Below are positions 5,230-6,881 of a stretch of 6,881 bases of DNA, piece after piece. Position numbers and translations under genes: made by a program. Location of the stretch: assembly GCA_027343725.1 (NCBI GenBank), contig DAHWKH010000078.1:1-6881 (forward strand), read 5' to 3'. The stretch's first letter is position 1. Every line of letters starts with the position of its first letter. Under the pieces are notes generated by a model. It did not search any database. It had not been told where the DNA came from and worked only from the letters and a program-made list of their open reading frames with translations. This DNA is from Acidiferrobacteraceae bacterium. Lineage in GTDB: Bacteria > Pseudomonadota > Gammaproteobacteria > Acidiferrobacterales > Acidiferrobacteraceae.

Positions 5230-6881
5230 GCCCGACGGTCTGGATCCAGCGCCACCGGCGCTCGCTTTTGTTCCTGATCGCGCTCTTGGTCATCGGCGGC
5301 GTGTTCGCGAGCGGCCGCCTCCCCGTGGCCCTGTTCCCGCACGTCGCGTTTCCGCGCGTCGAGATCTACGCCCAGGCCGGTGACCGGCCCGCCAAGCGCA
5401 TGCTCATCCAGGTCACCTATCCCGTGGAACAGGCCTTGCGGGGCATCCCGGGGGTCGTGGGCGTGCGCTCGACCACGAGCCGCGGGAGCGCGGACTTCTA
5501 CGTCAATTTCCGCTGGGGCCAGGACATGAGCACGGCGACGCTCGAGGTCCAGGCCGCGCTCGCCGACGTCCAGCGCGGATTGCCGCGCGACACCACCTTC
5601 CAGGTCCGGCGCATGCGCCCGACGATCTTTCGCATGCTTGCCTACACCTTCACCTCGCATCGGGTCTCGCAGGTGGCGCTGCGCGACCTCGCCCGGTACC
5701 GGCTGCGCCCGCTCCTGTCGTCCATTCCCGGGGTGGCGCGGGTCGGGGTGCTGGGCGGGCGGATCGAGGAGTACCGGGTGACGGTCGAGCCCGCGCGGCT
5801 CGCCGAATACGGCCTCACCATCCGCGACGTCGCCCGCGCGCTGGCCGACAGCAACGTCTTGCGCACCGTCGGCCATCTCCAGGAGAACTATCAGTTCTAT
5901 CTGACCATCTCCGATACCCGCCTGCACAAGCTGCGCGACATCCGCCGCACGGTGCTGCGGTCCGGGGGCGACGGCATCGTGCGCCTGGATGAAGTGGCGA
6001 AAGTCGCGCGCGCGCTGAAGCCGCAATGGACGCAGGTCGTGGCCGACAAACAGCCGGCGGTGAGCGTGCAGATCTATCAGCAGCCCGGCGGCAACACGAT
6101 CGCCATCACGCACGCCGTGAAACGCGTCATGAAGCGCTTTGCGGCGACCCTCCCGCCCGGGATCCGGATCCGCAAATGGTATGACCAGAGCGCCCTGATC
6201 CAGGCCTCCGCGCACAGCGTGCGCGACGCGGTCCTGATCGGCGCGCTGCTCGCGGCCCTGGTGTTGCTCGTCTTCCTGCGCAACGCGCGCATCATGCTGA
6301 TCGCGCTCGTGACCGTGCCCAGTGTGCTCGCGGCGACCGTGCTGCTCCTGTACGCCCTCCACATGAGTTTCAACATCATGACCCTGGGCGGCATGGCCGC
6401 GTCCGTGGGCCTGATCATCGACGACACCGTGGTGATGCTCGAACACATCATGCGCACGGTGCACGCCCGGCGCGGGCTTGCGCGCTCGGAGAGCGTGGCC
6501 CTGGCGGTGGGCGAGTTTACGAAGCCGCTCGTGGGCTCGTCGGCCTCGACGGTGATCATCTTCGCGCCGCTCGCCTTCCTGTCGGGCGTGACCGGCGCGT
6601 TTTTCCGGGCCTTGTCGCTCACCATGGCGGCGAGCCTTGTCATCTCGTTTTTCGTGGCCTGGCTCGCGGTCCCGATCCTGGCCGATCACTTCCTGCGCTC
6701 GCAGGATCTGCGGGTCCCGGGCCCCGGGGGCGTCGGCGCGCGCGTGCAGGCCGCCTACGAGCGTCTGCTGCGCGCCGTCCTCAAGACCCCCAAACGCCTG
6801 CTCGCGGGGATCGCCGGGCTCGTGCTTCTGGGCGGGCTTGGCTACGCCCTGACGGGCTCGGGATTCATGCCGTCCATGGAC
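5226..6881 (+). CDS. RND efflux permease, N-terminal half (cut by window edge)
   Basis: This is the proton-driven inner-membrane pump of the tripartite system. 552 residues are present out of about 1,000-1,050 usual for the family. The layout is standard. TM1 is about 12-29, the first large periplasmic porter/docking region about 30-330 (with PVEQALRGIPGVVGVRSTTSRGS near its start), TM2 332-350, TM3 355-375, TM4 382-410, TM5 434-454, TM6 463-487, and TM7 starts near 525 just before the edge. TM4 reads VGLIIDDTVVMLEH, with the proton-relay pair D399-D400 and E406 spaced as in AcrB (D407, D408, E414). Metal pumps such as CusA and CzcA usually lack this adjacent pair. The TM10 Lys and the CusA methionine triad positions fall outside the window. 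ATG 5226 shares ATGA with the adaptor stop and has no Shine-Dalgarno sequence of its own, so it depends on coupled translation. Multidrug, metal or other substrate cannot be decided here. Confidence 0.93.
   Translation, partial: MSPTVWIQRHRRSLLFLIALLVIGGVFASGRLPVALFPHVAFPRVEIYAQAGDRPAKRMLIQVTYPVEQALRGIPGVVGVRSTTSRGSADFYVNFRWGQDMSTATLEVQAALADVQRGLPRDTTFQVRRMRPTIFRMLAYTFTSHRVSQVALRDLARYRLRPLLSSIPGVARVGVLGGRIEEYRVTVEPARLAEYGLTIRDVARALADSNVLRTVGHLQENYQFYLTISDTRLHKLRDIRRTVLRSGGDGIVRLDEVAKVARALKPQWTQVVADKQPAVSVQIYQQPGGNTIAITHAVKRVMKRFAATLPPGIRIRKWYDQSALIQASAHSVRDAVLIGALLAALVLLVFLRNARIMLIALVTVPSVLAATVLLLYALHMSFNIMTLGGMAASVGLIIDDTVVMLEHIMRTVHARRGLARSESVALAVGEFTKPLVGSSASTVIIFAPLAFLSGVTGAFFRALSLTMAASLVISFFVAWLAVPILADHFLRSQDLRVPGPGGVGARVQAAYERLLRAVLKTPKRLLAGIAGLVLLGGLGYALTGSGFMPSMD

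Noticed and set aside
5187..6689. A 500-codon open frame on the minus strand opposite the RND permease.
   Set aside because: Its composition is His/Asp/Arg/Gly-rich, typical of antisense reading of a G+C-rich membrane protein gene. The plus-strand permease is unmistakable.

Overview
The window is G+C-rich, densely packed bacterial DNA with very short intergenic gaps. It most likely comes from a gammaproteobacterium. The left half has the gene arrangement I know from Escherichia coli: icd reads away from a divergent rluE-nudJ-mnmA cluster. The protein families agree with this. The genus cannot be fixed from the sequence; a high-G+C environmental or acidophilic sulfur-oxidiser-type lineage is a guess.

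Layout. Bases 1-1273 (minus strand) hold three overlapping genes, read right to left: rluE (23S rRNA pseudouridine synthase), nudJ (Nudix phosphatase) and the first 96 codons of mnmA (tRNA 2-thiouridylase). They are joined by ATGA and GTGA overlaps without clear internal ribosome sites, so they are probably one translationally coupled operon. An 83-base divergent promoter region (1274-1356) separates them from icd (1357-2586, plus), a complete NADP-type isocitrate dehydrogenase.

After a 66-base gap, a tripartite RND efflux operon runs off the right edge. It consists of an outer-membrane factor with a lipobox (2653-4071), a periplasmic adaptor (4177-5229) and the first 552 residues of the inner-membrane RND permease (5226-6881). 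The gap before it holds the best promoter in the window: TTGTGA, an 18-base spacer and a perfect TATAAT at 2639-2644. Two inverted repeats overlap the promoter elements and could be operators. The three proteins should form a proton-driven pump spanning the envelope. The gene order (outer-membrane factor, adaptor, permease) is the one typical of metal pumps such as CzcCBA/CusCBA. The permease's fourth membrane helix instead carries the Asp-Asp pair seen in AcrB-type drug pumps, so the substrate is unresolved.

All genes belong to known families. I found no RNA gene, mobile element, CRISPR array or clearly novel system. The points worth a second look are the operator-like promoter of the efflux operon, the uncertain start of its first gene, the mixed metal/drug character of the pump, and two small open frames that end exactly at the starts of icd and the adaptor gene. 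No stretch longer than 300 bases lacks a gene.
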